The notes below the pieces were generated by a model. It was not told the origin of the DNA and ran no database searches. It saw only the letters and a list, made by a program, of their open reading frames with translations. Source: JAVBTR01 sp031556065 (GTDB taxonomy: Bacteria > Bacillota > Clostridia > Christensenellales > Aristaeellaceae). Taken from it: 64,000 nucleotides of DNA. Each line of letters starts with the position of its first letter. Position 1 is the first letter of the stretch. Of this stretch, positions 52,853 to 61,227 are shown one piece after another. Position numbers and translations under genes: made by a program. Where the stretch lies: the NCBI GenBank assembly GCA_031556065.1, contig JAVBTR010000002.1, positions 1 to 64,000 of the forward strand, read 5' to 3'.

Positions 52853-54992
52853 AAGCATCAAAGCCAAGGTATTGAAAATCATACTGATCATATCATTACT
52901 TATTATTATTACCCTTGGCGCAGTAAGCATTTATGCCATGATCAACATGCAGCAAAGTGCCCTTCAGGGCAGCGACCGGCTGGGGGATACCGCCGCACAG
53001 GATACCAAGCAGGCGCTACAAGACCAGGCTAAAAACGAAATGGCTTCCATTGCCAAGAATACCGCCGCCCTGGTGGATGAAAAACTGCAGTTGATCCAGA
53101 ACCAAAGCAAAATGGTAGCCGATATGGCCACTAATATTCTTTCCAACCCGGAAGATTACAGCAGCCGCAGCATTGATTATTTGCAGGAAGACCAGGTAGG
53201 AACCACCATCCCCCATTTCCGTACCGCTTCAGGGGTAGAGTTAGAGAATATTAAAGATGAGCTCTACAAAATGGCTAACGTACAAGACATGCTCAAGCAG
53301 TATCTGGTGATCGGGTCCGGCGTTACGGCCAGCTATGTGGGTGTGGATTCGGGTTACTTTATCACCGTGGATACCCAGGCTGCCGGCCCCAACCGCAAGG
53401 ATTATGATGCCACCACCCGCAGCTGGTACGTTGGCGCCAAAGAAAATGACGGCGTTTTCTGGACGCCCATCATTGCCGATGCTTCGGGCCGCGGCGCAGG
53501 TATTTCCTGTGGGATGCCTTTTTACGAAATCAAGAACGGAAAAAAAATCTTCCGTGGTGCAGCGGGCACCGGCGCGTTGCTCACCGACGTTAGTAGCATT
53601 ATTACCTCCGTTAAAACCACCGGCTCTGGTTATGCGTTCCTTTTGAATGAAAATGGTCAAATGGTTATGACTTCCAAACAGACAGAGCTTACAACCGACG
53701 AAAAAGGCAATATTATTGGCGAAGATTATTTAAACAGCGATAATGCAGAGCTAAATGCCTTGGGCCAGGACATGGTCGCTTCCAATTCGGGGTTGATGGA
53801 ATTGACCATCGACGGCGAAAGCGTTTACGTTGCCTATTATCCTATGTCCAGCGTAAACTGGAGCATTGGTGTGGTCATCCCCGTCAGCGATGTAATCGCG
53901 CCCGCCCTTGATATGGAACACACCATTCTCTCCCAGAAGGACGATACCATTGTAACCCTGAACAATAGCGTGCAAACCACCTACATTATTCTGGCCGTAA
54001 TTATTTTGGTAACCATCGCTTTTGCGGTATACTTTTCCTTCAGGTTCTCTAAATCTCTTACCCAGCCGATTTTGGCCTTGGAATACGGCGTGCACCGCAT
54101 TGCCACAGGCGATTTGGATTATACCATTAAGGTAAAGACACAGGATGAACTGGAGCTGCTGGGTAACGCTGTAAACAAGATGGCCTTCGACTTAAAAGAG
54201 TATATTCGCAATCTGTCCAAGGTGACAGCTGAAAAGGAGCGTATCGGCGCAGAATTGAACGTTGCCACGCAAATCCAAAGCTCCATGCTGCCCAGCATTT
54301 TCCCCGCCTTCCCTGAACGTAAAGAGTTCGACATCTTCGCCTCTATGCTACCTGCCAAGGAAGTAGGCGGCGACTTCTACGATTTCTTCTTGGTGGATGA
54401 CGACCATCTGGCCATCGTAATGGCAGACGTATCCGGCAAGGGGGTTCCCGCAGCACTGTTTATGGTGATCGCCAAAACGCTCATTAAGAATAACGCCCAG
54501 TACGGCAAGGCACCTAAAGAAGTATTTGAAACCGTTAACAACCTCCTTTGCGAAGGCAATGAAGCCGGTATGTTCGTTACAGGTTTTATGGGGTATTACG
54601 AAATCTCCACAGGCAAGTTCACTTACGTGAACGCAGGCCATAACCCGCCTGTGCTGTGCCGCAATGGGGAAGATTGCCAATGGCTGCCTACCAAGGCCGG
54701 CTTCGTTCTGGCTGGTATGGAAGGCATGCGCTACAAGCAGGATGAAATTCAACTAAACCCCGGAGACATGCTGTACCTGTATACCGACGGCGTAACAGAA
54801 GCTGTGAACCGTGCAGATGAATTGTTTACTGATCCCAGGCTCCTCCGGGTATTCAACGAAAATAAAAACAAAGACTTAAAGGGGCTTCTTAGAGGGATTA
54901 AGGCATCCATCGATATCTTTGCCGATGGCGCCGACCAAGCAGACGATATTACCATGCTGGCACTAAGAGTAGCGGGAGGGGATAACCAATGA
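52836..54992 (+). CDS. SpoIIE/RsbU-type PP2C phosphatase with Cache and HAMP domains
   Basis: A 718-residue membrane protein. The first helix (KVLKIILIISLLIIITLGAV) is followed by a dCache extracellular domain, a second helix (TYIILAVIILVTIAFAVYF), HAMP and a PPM-type phosphatase (EVGGDFYDFF with metal Asp, VMADVSGKGVPAALFM, and LYTDGVTEA). It should dephosphorylate the STAS antagonist in response to an extracellular small molecule. ATG 52836 is preferred, as it follows GGGGGAAGAG and starts with the usual basic tail. Confidence 0.9.
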   Translation: MFKNNKSIKAKVLKIILIISLLIIITLGAVSIYAMINMQQSALQGSDRLGDTAAQDTKQALQDQAKNEMASIAKNTAALVDEKLQLIQNQSKMVADMATNILSNPEDYSSRSIDYLQEDQVGTTIPHFRTASGVELENIKDELYKMANVQDMLKQYLVIGSGVTASYVGVDSGYFITVDTQAAGPNRKDYDATTRSWYVGAKENDGVFWTPIIADASGRGAGISCGMPFYEIKNGKKIFRGAAGTGALLTDVSSIITSVKTTGSGYAFLLNENGQMVMTSKQTELTTDEKGNIIGEDYLNSDNAELNALGQDMVASNSGLMELTIDGESVYVAYYPMSSVNWSIGVVIPVSDVIAPALDMEHTILSQKDDTIVTLNNSVQTTYIILAVIILVTIAFAVYFSFRFSKSLTQPILALEYGVHRIATGDLDYTIKVKTQDELELLGNAVNKMAFDLKEYIRNLSKVTAEKERIGAELNVATQIQSSMLPSIFPAFPERKEFDIFASMLPAKEVGGDFYDFFLVDDDHLAIVMADVSGKGVPAALFMVIAKTLIKNNAQYGKAPKEVFETVNNLLCEGNEAGMFVTGFMGYYEISTGKFTYVNAGHNPPVLCRNGEDCQWLPTKAGFVLAGMEGMRYKQDEIQLNPGDMLYLYTDGVTEAVNRADELFTDPRLLRVFNENKNKDLKGLLRGIKASIDIFADGADQADDITMLALRVAGGDNQ

Positions 54993-55390
54993 AAGAATTG
55001 ACCATTGATGCTAAGTTAGACAACCTGGATGAAGTGCTCGATTTTATTTCTGGTTCGCTGGAAGAAGCGGATTGCCCAATGAAGCTCATTACCCAGATCA
55101 ATATCGTGGTGGAAGAAATTTTTGTAAATATCGCCCACTATGCTTATAATCCAGAAATCGGCTATGCGAAGCTGCGGATCAAGGTAGACGATGTGGTGGA
55201 AATTGAGTTTGAGGACAGCGGCGTTCCTTATGATCCGCTGGCAAAGGAAGATCCGAATATCACATTAAGCGCCGAGGAACGGAACATTGGCGGTTTAGGA
55301 ATTTTTATGGTAAAGAAGATCATGGATACGGTGGAATACCGCCACGAGGATGGGAAAAACATATTAACCATTAGGAAAGCAGCCGTTTAA
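54989..55390 (+). CDS. RsbW/SpoIIAB-type anti-sigma ATPase-kinase
   Basis: A 133-residue GHKL protein. N-box VVEEIFVNIAHYAYNP, G1 FEDSGVPYDP and G2 GGLGIFMVKK are complete. Such proteins phosphorylate STAS antagonists and capture a sigma factor or other target. It overlaps the phosphatase gene as ATGA (54989-54992). It is complete where the MATE-fused copy is degenerate, so it is the probable active kinase. Confidence 0.9.
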   Translation: MKELTIDAKLDNLDEVLDFISGSLEEADCPMKLITQINIVVEEIFVNIAHYAYNPEIGYAKLRIKVDDVVEIEFEDSGVPYDPLAKEDPNITLSAEERNIGGLGIFMVKKIMDTVEYRHEDGKNILTIRKAAV

Positions 55391-55402
55391 AGAATCGTTT
55401 AT

Positions 55403-55448
55403 GCCAAACCCCCGCCTTTCAAATGAAAGACGGGGGTTTGGCATTTTC
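55403..55448 (+). terminator. Terminator after the partner-switching operon
   Basis: GCCAAACCCCCG (55403-55414) pairs with CGGGGGTTTGGC (55431-55442), with an inner CTTTC/GAAAG stem, followed by ATTTTCC. Confidence 0.8.
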
Positions 55449-55494
55449 CTAAGAAAGTCATAGGAAGCGTTTATTGCTGTCAAAATAGACAGCG

Positions 55495-56856
55495 TTAGTT
55501 TATCTTGCCCTTGGTTAAATGGATTGTAACCTGGGTTTCACCTGGCACATAAACCTTGGCATAAACCTCGTCTTCCCCCACCCTGAACTTGATGTTCTTG
55601 TTCTTTTCAAGGGCAATGGGTGTGCGCATTTGCGCTTGTTTTTCAGAAACAGAATAGATTTCACAGGCAAGCTTTTCTTCCGAAGCAAACTTGCCTTCAA
55701 TAATCTGCACTTCAATGGCCATCGGCGTTTCCAGCTCCACGAAATGCTGGGTCTTATCGGGCATCTTATATTCCCCGCAGGCGCCCACATCGTAAATGGT
55801 AATAGGCGTAGCCAAGCCCTTCGGCAGGATTTCCAGCTCCCCTGTAGTGATAAGCTGCTCCCCTACTCTTTCCCGGGTAATGGGCGAAATCAGAATCTGG
55901 CCACCTACCGTATAGGTTTCGATCCGGGAGGCCAGGTTCACATTTTTGCCGATAATATCGTACTTGGCCTTTTGCTCCGACCCGATGTTTCCAAGAATCG
56001 CTTCGCCTGTATGAATACCGATACCCATTTCAATATCTGGATAATCCTTAGAGGCGTTATACTCGTTCACCTGCGCCATGGCGCACTGCATTTCAATGGC
56101 ACAGTTCACAGCATCCAAATCCCTTGTTTCGCTTTGCAAGGGCGCACCAAACACGACCACAATAGCGTCACCGATAAACTCCAAAATGGTACCCCGGTGT
56201 TTTTGCACAATGGTAATCATGTCTCCCAGATAATGGTTGAGCATCTTGATCAGATCATCAGGCTTCATGCTTTCGGAAATGGCAGTAAACCCGCGGATAT
56301 CCGTAAACATGATGGTGACTTCCTGTTTTTTACCGCCGATTACCAGGCCATCCTTCTCTTCCAAAATGGTGTTGACAATATCATCGCTCAGGTAACGGCC
56401 AAAGGTCTTTTTGATAAAAGCGTTCCGCTTTTGCAGCTCATTGTTCAGCGCTTGAATCTGTTCCATTGCGCGGACCGCATCCTGCAATTCGACCAGCTTG
56501 GTAATGTCGTTGAGCACAACCGCCACGCCGATCTTTTCATCACCGTTTTTAATGAAAGACGTGTTCATAAACAGCTTTTTCGCGATTTCGCCTTCAAAAA
56601 AATCCACAGTGGCGTTATGAGCAGTGGCGTCTTCATAAATGGCGTCCAACACAGCCTGGTTAAAAGCATCGTTGCGCTGATCGTCGAAAAACAGGGAAGC
56701 AAAAGGCTTTCCAATCAGTTCTTCCTCGGTTTTATTGAGTATTTCCAGTACTGCTGGGTTCACTGTGGTCACACGGCCATTCATCGAAAGGCTGATAATG
56801 CCTTCCGTCATGCCTTTAACAATATTTCTAAAGATATGCAGTTCATGTTCCAACAT
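55495..56856 (-). CDS. PAS-class III adenylate/guanylate cyclase
   Basis: A 453-residue soluble protein. A PAS domain covers residues ~1-125 (GIISLSMNGRVTTVNPAVLE, VVLNDITKLVEL), then a coiled linker and cyclase with metal Asp residues in VTIMFTDIRGFTA and FIGDAIVVVFG, and a NVNLASRIE block. The last ~100 residues (ETPMAIEVQIIEGKFASEEK to the end) are a beta-rich domain with PilZ-like order but lacking the usual Arg and Gly motifs. The gene overlaps the TIM-barrel gene by 14 bases. Probably it makes cAMP for the binding protein encoded upstream. Confidence 0.85.
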   Translation of the reverse strand: MLEHELHIFRNIVKGMTEGIISLSMNGRVTTVNPAVLEILNKTEEELIGKPFASLFFDDQRNDAFNQAVLDAIYEDATAHNATVDFFEGEIAKKLFMNTSFIKNGDEKIGVAVVLNDITKLVELQDAVRAMEQIQALNNELQKRNAFIKKTFGRYLSDDIVNTILEEKDGLVIGGKKQEVTIMFTDIRGFTAISESMKPDDLIKMLNHYLGDMITIVQKHRGTILEFIGDAIVVVFGAPLQSETRDLDAVNCAIEMQCAMAQVNEYNASKDYPDIEMGIGIHTGEAILGNIGSEQKAKYDIIGKNVNLASRIETYTVGGQILISPITRERVGEQLITTGELEILPKGLATPITIYDVGACGEYKMPDKTQHFVELETPMAIEVQIIEGKFASEEKLACEIYSVSEKQAQMRTPIALEKNKNIKFRVGEDEVYAKVYVPGETQVTIHLTKGKIN

Positions 56857-57610
56857 ATGGCATCGCTCCGCTTAAGATATATTCGTAAGACGCGCGAATT
56901 TCGCTTAGCGTCTTAAGTTCAATGGTATAATCTGCTTGGACTTTATATTGCCTAAACTGCCCGTCTACCTCTGGCCAATCCACGTTGCCCATGCCCAAAG
57001 GCAGATGCTCGTCATAGATACCGAAGTTGTCGTTTAAGTGCACATGGCGAAGGTAAGGATGTAAATCCTCTATCCACCTGGCAATAGGTGTTTTGGAAAG
57101 ATTAGCATGACCCACATCCAGGCAGGCACCTATTCTGGGATGGTTGGCCGCCTTCATCATTTTTACGATAATATTGGGGGTAATATCCAGCATATTTTCA
57201 ATAACAAATTCAACATCGTACTTTTCCGCGATTTCGATGAGCAGATTAGCGCTTTCCTCAGCCCAGATATCATATAGCATATCGTTCGGCACAAGCAAAG
57301 GAAAAAAACAAGAATGCAATACGATTCGCTTAATGCCCATATGAACAGCACAGGAAGCGCATTGTTCAATGCGCTTCCTGGATGCGTTCATAACCAACGG
57401 ATCACCGCCGGAATAGTTAATGTCAATAAACACGCCGTGCATAGCATGAACGGGCTTACCTTTGTACATGGCTAATAAGCGGTTAACCGTATCCTCATCA
57501 TCCAAGACCGTAGGAAAGTAGAAATTGATGACTTCAAAGCCCAGCTGATGGGCCTGCGCATATTCGCACATGTTTTGAAAGTTATCTGTCTTGGGCTGAA
57601 ACAGGATCAT
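56843..57610 (-). CDS. Sugar phosphate isomerase/epimerase-like TIM-barrel protein
   Basis: A 255-residue xylose-isomerase-like barrel. HAMHGVFIDINYSGGDP, RIVLHSCFFPL, VEFVIENMLDI, GACLDVGHANLSK and RHVHLNDNFG give the usual metal-site positions. The substrate is unknown. It lies between the double cNMP-binding gene (11-base gap) and the cyclase gene (14-base overlap), so its expression is tied to that signalling pair. It may make or modify a metabolite linked to the signal. Confidence 0.8.
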   Translation of the reverse strand: MILFQPKTDNFQNMCEYAQAHQLGFEVINFYFPTVLDDEDTVNRLLAMYKGKPVHAMHGVFIDINYSGGDPLVMNASRKRIEQCASCAVHMGIKRIVLHSCFFPLLVPNDMLYDIWAEESANLLIEIAEKYDVEFVIENMLDITPNIIVKMMKAANHPRIGACLDVGHANLSKTPIARWIEDLHPYLRHVHLNDNFGIYDEHLPLGMGNVDWPEVDGQFRQYKVQADYTIELKTLSEIRASYEYILSGAMPYVGT

Positions 57611-57621
57611 AGCGATTCTCC

Positions 57622-58602
57622 TTAGATAATGAAGAATTGGCGATCGCTGCCCATGTACATGTTGTGAGGCGTCATGGCATAGGTGGACATAATGTGGTTG
57701 TATTCATCGGAGTAAGCCAACAGGTAATCCCGAACACCGATGTTGGCGAATGCATCCGCATGATTCTTTACGAAGTAGTTAATGGTTTCCAATGCGCTGA
57801 AATAAGCGGCGTTGGTGTCCCGCAGGGCGGCAGACAGGCTCTTTAACACTTTCAGAGCATCTTCAGGCATGGTTTCGAAATAGGAAACCAATTCAGTGGC
57901 ATTGATGGGGCGGATTTCCACATCGGTCTTAGCAGAAGCGGTAGCGCTACGGCGCTGTTCTTCCAATACACCCATTTCGCCAAGGATCGCGCCAGCGGAC
58001 AAGGTCGCGAAGGGTTCGCCCTGGGGCATCATGGTTCCGTACAGATCGATTTCGCCGCTGACCAGCTTATACATCACATTGGCGGCCTGGCCCTTCACAA
58101 AGATCACTTCGCCGGCGGCGTAGTTGGTCTTGGAGGCAGCACCCTTATCGTTGGAAAAGCTCTTGTAATAGGAAGCAATGGTCTTAAGCTTGCCCCAAAC
58201 AGAAGTCTTCTGAAGGTTTTCATCGCCGGTATCGATGAGGGTAGCAACGGTTTTGGTGGCATCCAACAGCTTATCGGTGGTTTTGCGCAGGTTGCCAGAC
58301 AGGTTCTTCATCATGGCAACGGCATCGGTGGGGTTATGAGCTACGAAAGTAGAGAAGGATTCGCCATCGATGGCAACCACTTCTACGTCGGTTTCCGCAA
58401 TAGCGGTAGCGCTGCGGTCTTCCTTTTCAATAATACCCATTTCGCCAAAATATGCGCCGTCTTTCAAAAGTGCTAATTCAATAGCATTGGCGTCGTCGTC
58501 TGCCATAATGCGAACCTTGCCTTTTGCAATACGGAACATTTTATCTGCCACGTCACCCTTGGAAAAAATTTTTTCACCTTTTTTGAAATTCAAAGTTTCC
58601 AT
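57622..58602 (-). CDS. Protein with two cyclic-nucleotide-binding domains and no output domain
   Basis: A 326-residue protein. The first phosphate-binding cassette is at residues 52-67 (FGEMGIIEKEDRSATA, Arg63), the second near 215-235 (GEMGVLEEQRRSATA). Both keep the Glu and Arg needed for cAMP. No helix-turn-helix, kinase or membrane domain is present; the last ~80 residues are helical (FSALETINYFVKNHADAFAN). It heads the operon with the PAS-cyclase gene, suggesting it is a cAMP receptor working by protein contact. Confidence 0.85.
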   Translation of the reverse strand: METLNFKKGEKIFSKGDVADKMFRIAKGKVRIMADDDANAIELALLKDGAYFGEMGIIEKEDRSATAIAETDVEVVAIDGESFSTFVAHNPTDAVAMMKNLSGNLRKTTDKLLDATKTVATLIDTGDENLQKTSVWGKLKTIASYYKSFSNDKGAASKTNYAAGEVIFVKGQAANVMYKLVSGEIDLYGTMMPQGEPFATLSAGAILGEMGVLEEQRRSATASAKTDVEIRPINATELVSYFETMPEDALKVLKSLSAALRDTNAAYFSALETINYFVKNHADAFANIGVRDYLLAYSDEYNHIMSTYAMTPHNMYMGSDRQFFII

Positions 58603-58655
58603 ATGTATCCTACCTCTTTCTATTGTAAAATTTACGAAACATATTAATCGCGCTT

Positions 58656-58684
58656 ATTATAACACATTTACCCCTGCCATGCAA
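58656..58684 (-). promoter_or_regulatory. Promoter of the cyclic-nucleotide operon
   Basis: On the minus strand TTGCAT (58679-58684) and TATAAT (58656-58661), spacing 17. Confidence 0.65.
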
Positions 58685-58769
58685 CCGATTCCCACGTTTT
58701 TCGCCCTTGCATTTCGTGCGGTGTTCATTGCATTCCGCGCTGGAAAATGGTTACAGAAAAACCTTTGAT

Positions 58770-58777
58770 GCTATAAT
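58770..58777 (+). promoter_or_regulatory. Extended -10 promoter of the sigma factor gene
   Basis: TATAAT at 58772-58777 preceded by TG at 58769-58770 (TGCTATAAT), giving an extended -10 box with a poor -35. Confidence 0.6.
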
Positions 58778-58839
58778 CCGAAATGAATCACTTTAATCGC
58801 TTCTTGCGCGAATATACAGTTGAACTGCAGGTGCTTTCT

Positions 58840-59340
58840 ATGGAAAATACGCGTCAGGAGGCCATTGTGCTTGCCTGGTATCCTAAAATCTATAACTATG
58901 TGTATTTTCGCGTTTTAAATAAAGAGATCAGCGAAGATATCGTAGGTGATGCTTTCCTAAAAGCTATGGCGGATAAGGCTTCTTTCGACGACCAGCGCCC
59001 CAGCTTCGGTCCATGGCTGTATGCCATTACCCGCAACACCATGATGGACTTTTTCCGCAAAACGAAAAAAGCCCAAATGGTAAGCCTTGAAAGCCAGGAA
59101 CATCTGCCGGGAACCGACGATCCCACTCAATTCTTTTTCGCCCGGGAAGACGTACGCTGCCTCTACAGCTTTTTAAAACAGCTCAGTGATAAAGAACGGG
59201 AAATCATCGCGCTTAGATACTGGGGAGGCATGAGCTACGCGCAAATCGCCACGCACACAGGCTTAAGCGGTAAAAACGTTAGTGTGATTCTCACAAGAGC
59301 CATCGCCAAGCTTCGAAAAAATTGGGCCGTAGCTATGTAG
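58840..59340 (+). CDS. Sigma-70-family (ECF-like) RNA polymerase sigma factor
   Basis: A 166-residue sigma factor. Region 2 includes ISEDIVGDAFLKAMADKA and WLYAITRNTMMDFFRKTKK; region 4 has LSDKEREIIALRYWGGMSYA and QIATHTGLSGKNVSVILTRA. No regions 1 or 3 are present. An earlier in-frame ATG (58783) lies too close to the promoter; ATG 58840 has AGGTG six bases upstream. No membrane anti-sigma gene follows, so the RsbW-like or MATE-GHKL protein nearby may control it; that is inference. Confidence 0.8.
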   Translation: MENTRQEAIVLAWYPKIYNYVYFRVLNKEISEDIVGDAFLKAMADKASFDDQRPSFGPWLYAITRNTMMDFFRKTKKAQMVSLESQEHLPGTDDPTQFFFAREDVRCLYSFLKQLSDKEREIIALRYWGGMSYAQIATHTGLSGKNVSVILTRAIAKLRKNWAVAM

Positions 59341-59402
59341 CAATCCGGCAGTTTTTGCGTCTTTATATATAACAAAGACACAAAGGCGGTGAGGGTACGG
59401 AT

Positions 59403-59564
59403 ATTAAAAGCTTCTTTACCAAGGTGGATTTTTCGTTCCTTAGCGCCGCCCGCAAGCAGCAATTATTAGAAGAAGTGTTTAAACACCAGGATGCTCAAGA
59501 CCAAACCAAACCGGTCTCCCTTTCGACCAAAAAAGCAACACCCACCAAAACACGAAAAAAATAA
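59403..59564 (+). CDS. Small basic protein with no standard start codon (possible ATT start)
   Basis: Between stop codons an in-frame stretch encodes IKSFFTKVDFSFLSAARKQQ and then a Lys/Thr-rich tail ending TRKK, 53 residues from the ATT at 59403. No ATG, GTG or TTG is available in this frame between the upstream TAA and this point, but GGTGAGG lies about eight bases before the ATT. Amphipathic residues QLLEEVFKHQ look protein-like. It may be a partner of the sigma factor. A sequencing error could also hide the true start. Confidence 0.5.
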   Translation: MKSFFTKVDFSFLSAARKQQLLEEVFKHQDAQDQTKPVSLSTKKATPTKTRKK

Positions 59565-59633
59565 TTTTTCGGCTTGAAAAATAAACGTTTTTCCCTTAAA
59601 CTAAGAAGGCATCATAGTTTAGGGAGAATTAAT

Positions 59634-60338
59634 GTGACGCATTTTTTACTGTGCGACGACGATTTGAACGCGCTGGAAACCCTTTCTAAGCATATACGCG
59701 AATTTTATAATGGCAATTGCCAGATTACCCCCTATCTTAACCCCTTGAAGGCCTTGCTTTTTTTAGAAGGAAAACCAAAGGTGGATATGGTCTTTTTAGA
59801 TATACTCATGCCTGAATTATCCGGCACCACCCTGGCCCAAACAATAAGGGATAAAGGCTATAAGGGCAGCATTGTTTTCACGACAAGCTCCAACGATTAC
59901 GCAGCCCAATCCTACCAGGTTCAGGCGCTGAATTACCTTTTAAAGCCCACTGCCAAGGAGGATATCACAAAGCTTTTGACCCAGTTTGAAAGCCAGCGCC
60001 TTGGTAGTCAGCGAGGCATTACAATCCAAAAAAAGAACCTTTTCCGCAAGATCGCCTTCAAAGATATTATGTACCTGGAGGTCATCGGCCACTACCTTTA
60101 TTTCCACTTGGCCGACGGGGAAACCTTAAAGCTCTACGCCGCTTTGAGCGAATATTTGGATGAGCTTCTCAGCTGTGAAAAAATTGCTCAGTGCCACCGC
60201 AGCTATTTGGTGAACCTGGATTACGTTTCTTCCTTTTCCCGTACCAACGTGGTTATGAACGATTTAACTCCTATTTCCATCAGCCGCAGCTTTCGCTCTT
60301 TCCAGGACAAATGCGTAAAGCACCTGTTTTCAAAGTAA
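59634..60338 (+). CDS. LytTR-family response regulator
   Basis: A 234-residue regulator. Receiver: THFLLCDDDLNALETLSKHI with acidic pocket, acceptor Asp in MVFLDILMPE, and KPTAK. LytTR DNA-binding domain: IAFKDIMYLEVIGHYLYFHL and IAQCHRSYLVNLDYV. The GTG at 59634, with AGGGAG eight bases before it, is the natural start; a TTG further upstream would add a nonsense tail. No kinase gene is adjacent. Confidence 0.85.
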   Translation: MTHFLLCDDDLNALETLSKHIREFYNGNCQITPYLNPLKALLFLEGKPKVDMVFLDILMPELSGTTLAQTIRDKGYKGSIVFTTSSNDYAAQSYQVQALNYLLKPTAKEDITKLLTQFESQRLGSQRGITIQKKNLFRKIAFKDIMYLEVIGHYLYFHLADGETLKLYAALSEYLDELLSCEKIAQCHRSYLVNLDYVSSFSRTNVVMNDLTPISISRSFRSFQDKCVKHLFSK

Positions 60339-60355
60339 CCAAAAGGAGCAATAGA

Positions 60356-61141
60356 ATGGATCATGCCCAATTGGCCAGCCTGCTGAAGATTTCTGGCGGG
60401 TTTGTTTCGATTAAGCGGATTACCATGGAGCACTATCCCTCATACCCTGATAAGGGCTGCACTCTAAAGATGATGGACAAAGTATTAAAGGGCGAAACCC
60501 TCTGTTTTTCAGCTAAAAACACACCTTGCTACGGTTTTCCCACTGGCGCAGGGCTATCAGACGGCATTCCCAACACCCCCGGCGGCTTTGGTTATTTTAT
60601 TGCTCAAGGCCGTGGCCAAGGCTTTCCGCCCGGCGAACGCATTAAATGCTGCCCTGATTTAGGCGAAGAAATGCTTTTAAGGCAGCCCCAGGATGTGATG
60701 GCCGGACATAACGGCATTATGGTAAAACCCTACGCGCCCGAGGACGAAGGGGATACGGTGACTGCCCTTGTCAACATGGACCAGTTATCCACGCTGATCC
60801 ACCTGTTCAACTACCGCAAAACCAGCTACGATAACGTCTACTTTCCTATGGTTTCCGGCTGTGCGTCGGTTTTCCGGCTGCCCTTTGGAGAGCTTAAACA
60901 AATAGGAGGCGAAAGTGTGCAAAAAAGTGCAGCTGCCACTGAAACAGTTCAGCCGCAAGAAGGCCTTTTTCGGCAGTCCAGAGCAGTGATTGGTAATGCG
61001 GATGTCTTCTCAAGACCGCACTTTCCTAAGGAAACAGCGTTCTTTACCGTATCCGGCAATGATTTTACGCAAATGCTAAAGGATGCCGATGAGAGCGTTC
61101 TGATCGCACCTATATTCAAAGGTGTAAAAGCCAGACTATAA
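60356..61141 (+). CDS. DUF169-family protein
   Basis: A 261-residue protein of the DUF169 type with FSAKNTPCYGFPTGAGLSDG, DNVYFPMVSGCASVFRLPFG and a Cys-rich first half (CPDLGEEML). Its function is unknown; some members lie near redox genes. AGGAG is eight bases before ATG 60356. It follows the LytTR regulator gene by 17 bases and may share its mRNA. Confidence 0.75.
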   Translation: MDHAQLASLLKISGGFVSIKRITMEHYPSYPDKGCTLKMMDKVLKGETLCFSAKNTPCYGFPTGAGLSDGIPNTPGGFGYFIAQGRGQGFPPGERIKCCPDLGEEMLLRQPQDVMAGHNGIMVKPYAPEDEGDTVTALVNMDQLSTLIHLFNYRKTSYDNVYFPMVSGCASVFRLPFGELKQIGGESVQKSAAATETVQPQEGLFRQSRAVIGNADVFSRPHFPKETAFFTVSGNDFTQMLKDADESVLIAPIFKGVKARL

Positions 61142-61169
61142 TTTTGACACCTTAAGGAAATTAGCCCCA

Positions 61170-61198
61170 TTGAGCTGCCCTCTTGCTTGCGCTATACT
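61170..61198 (+). promoter_or_regulatory. Promoter before the GH94-like gene
   Basis: TTGAGC (61170-61175) and TATACT (61193-61198), spacing 17, 30 bases before the start codon. Confidence 0.6.
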
Positions 61199-61227
61199 TT
61201 TTGTAGTACGAGCAAAGGGGTGGCTTT

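Noticed and set aside
55519..56916. A 465-codon open frame on the plus strand across the adenylate cyclase gene
   Set aside because: It is antisense to a clear PAS-cyclase with intact catalytic residues, has no good ribosome site and contains no recognised domain. It is a codon-use shadow.
61144..61149. TTGACA before the GH94-like gene
   Set aside because: No -10 box lies at 16-19 bases; TATACT at 61193 is 43 bases away. TTGAGC at 61170 gives correct spacing instead.
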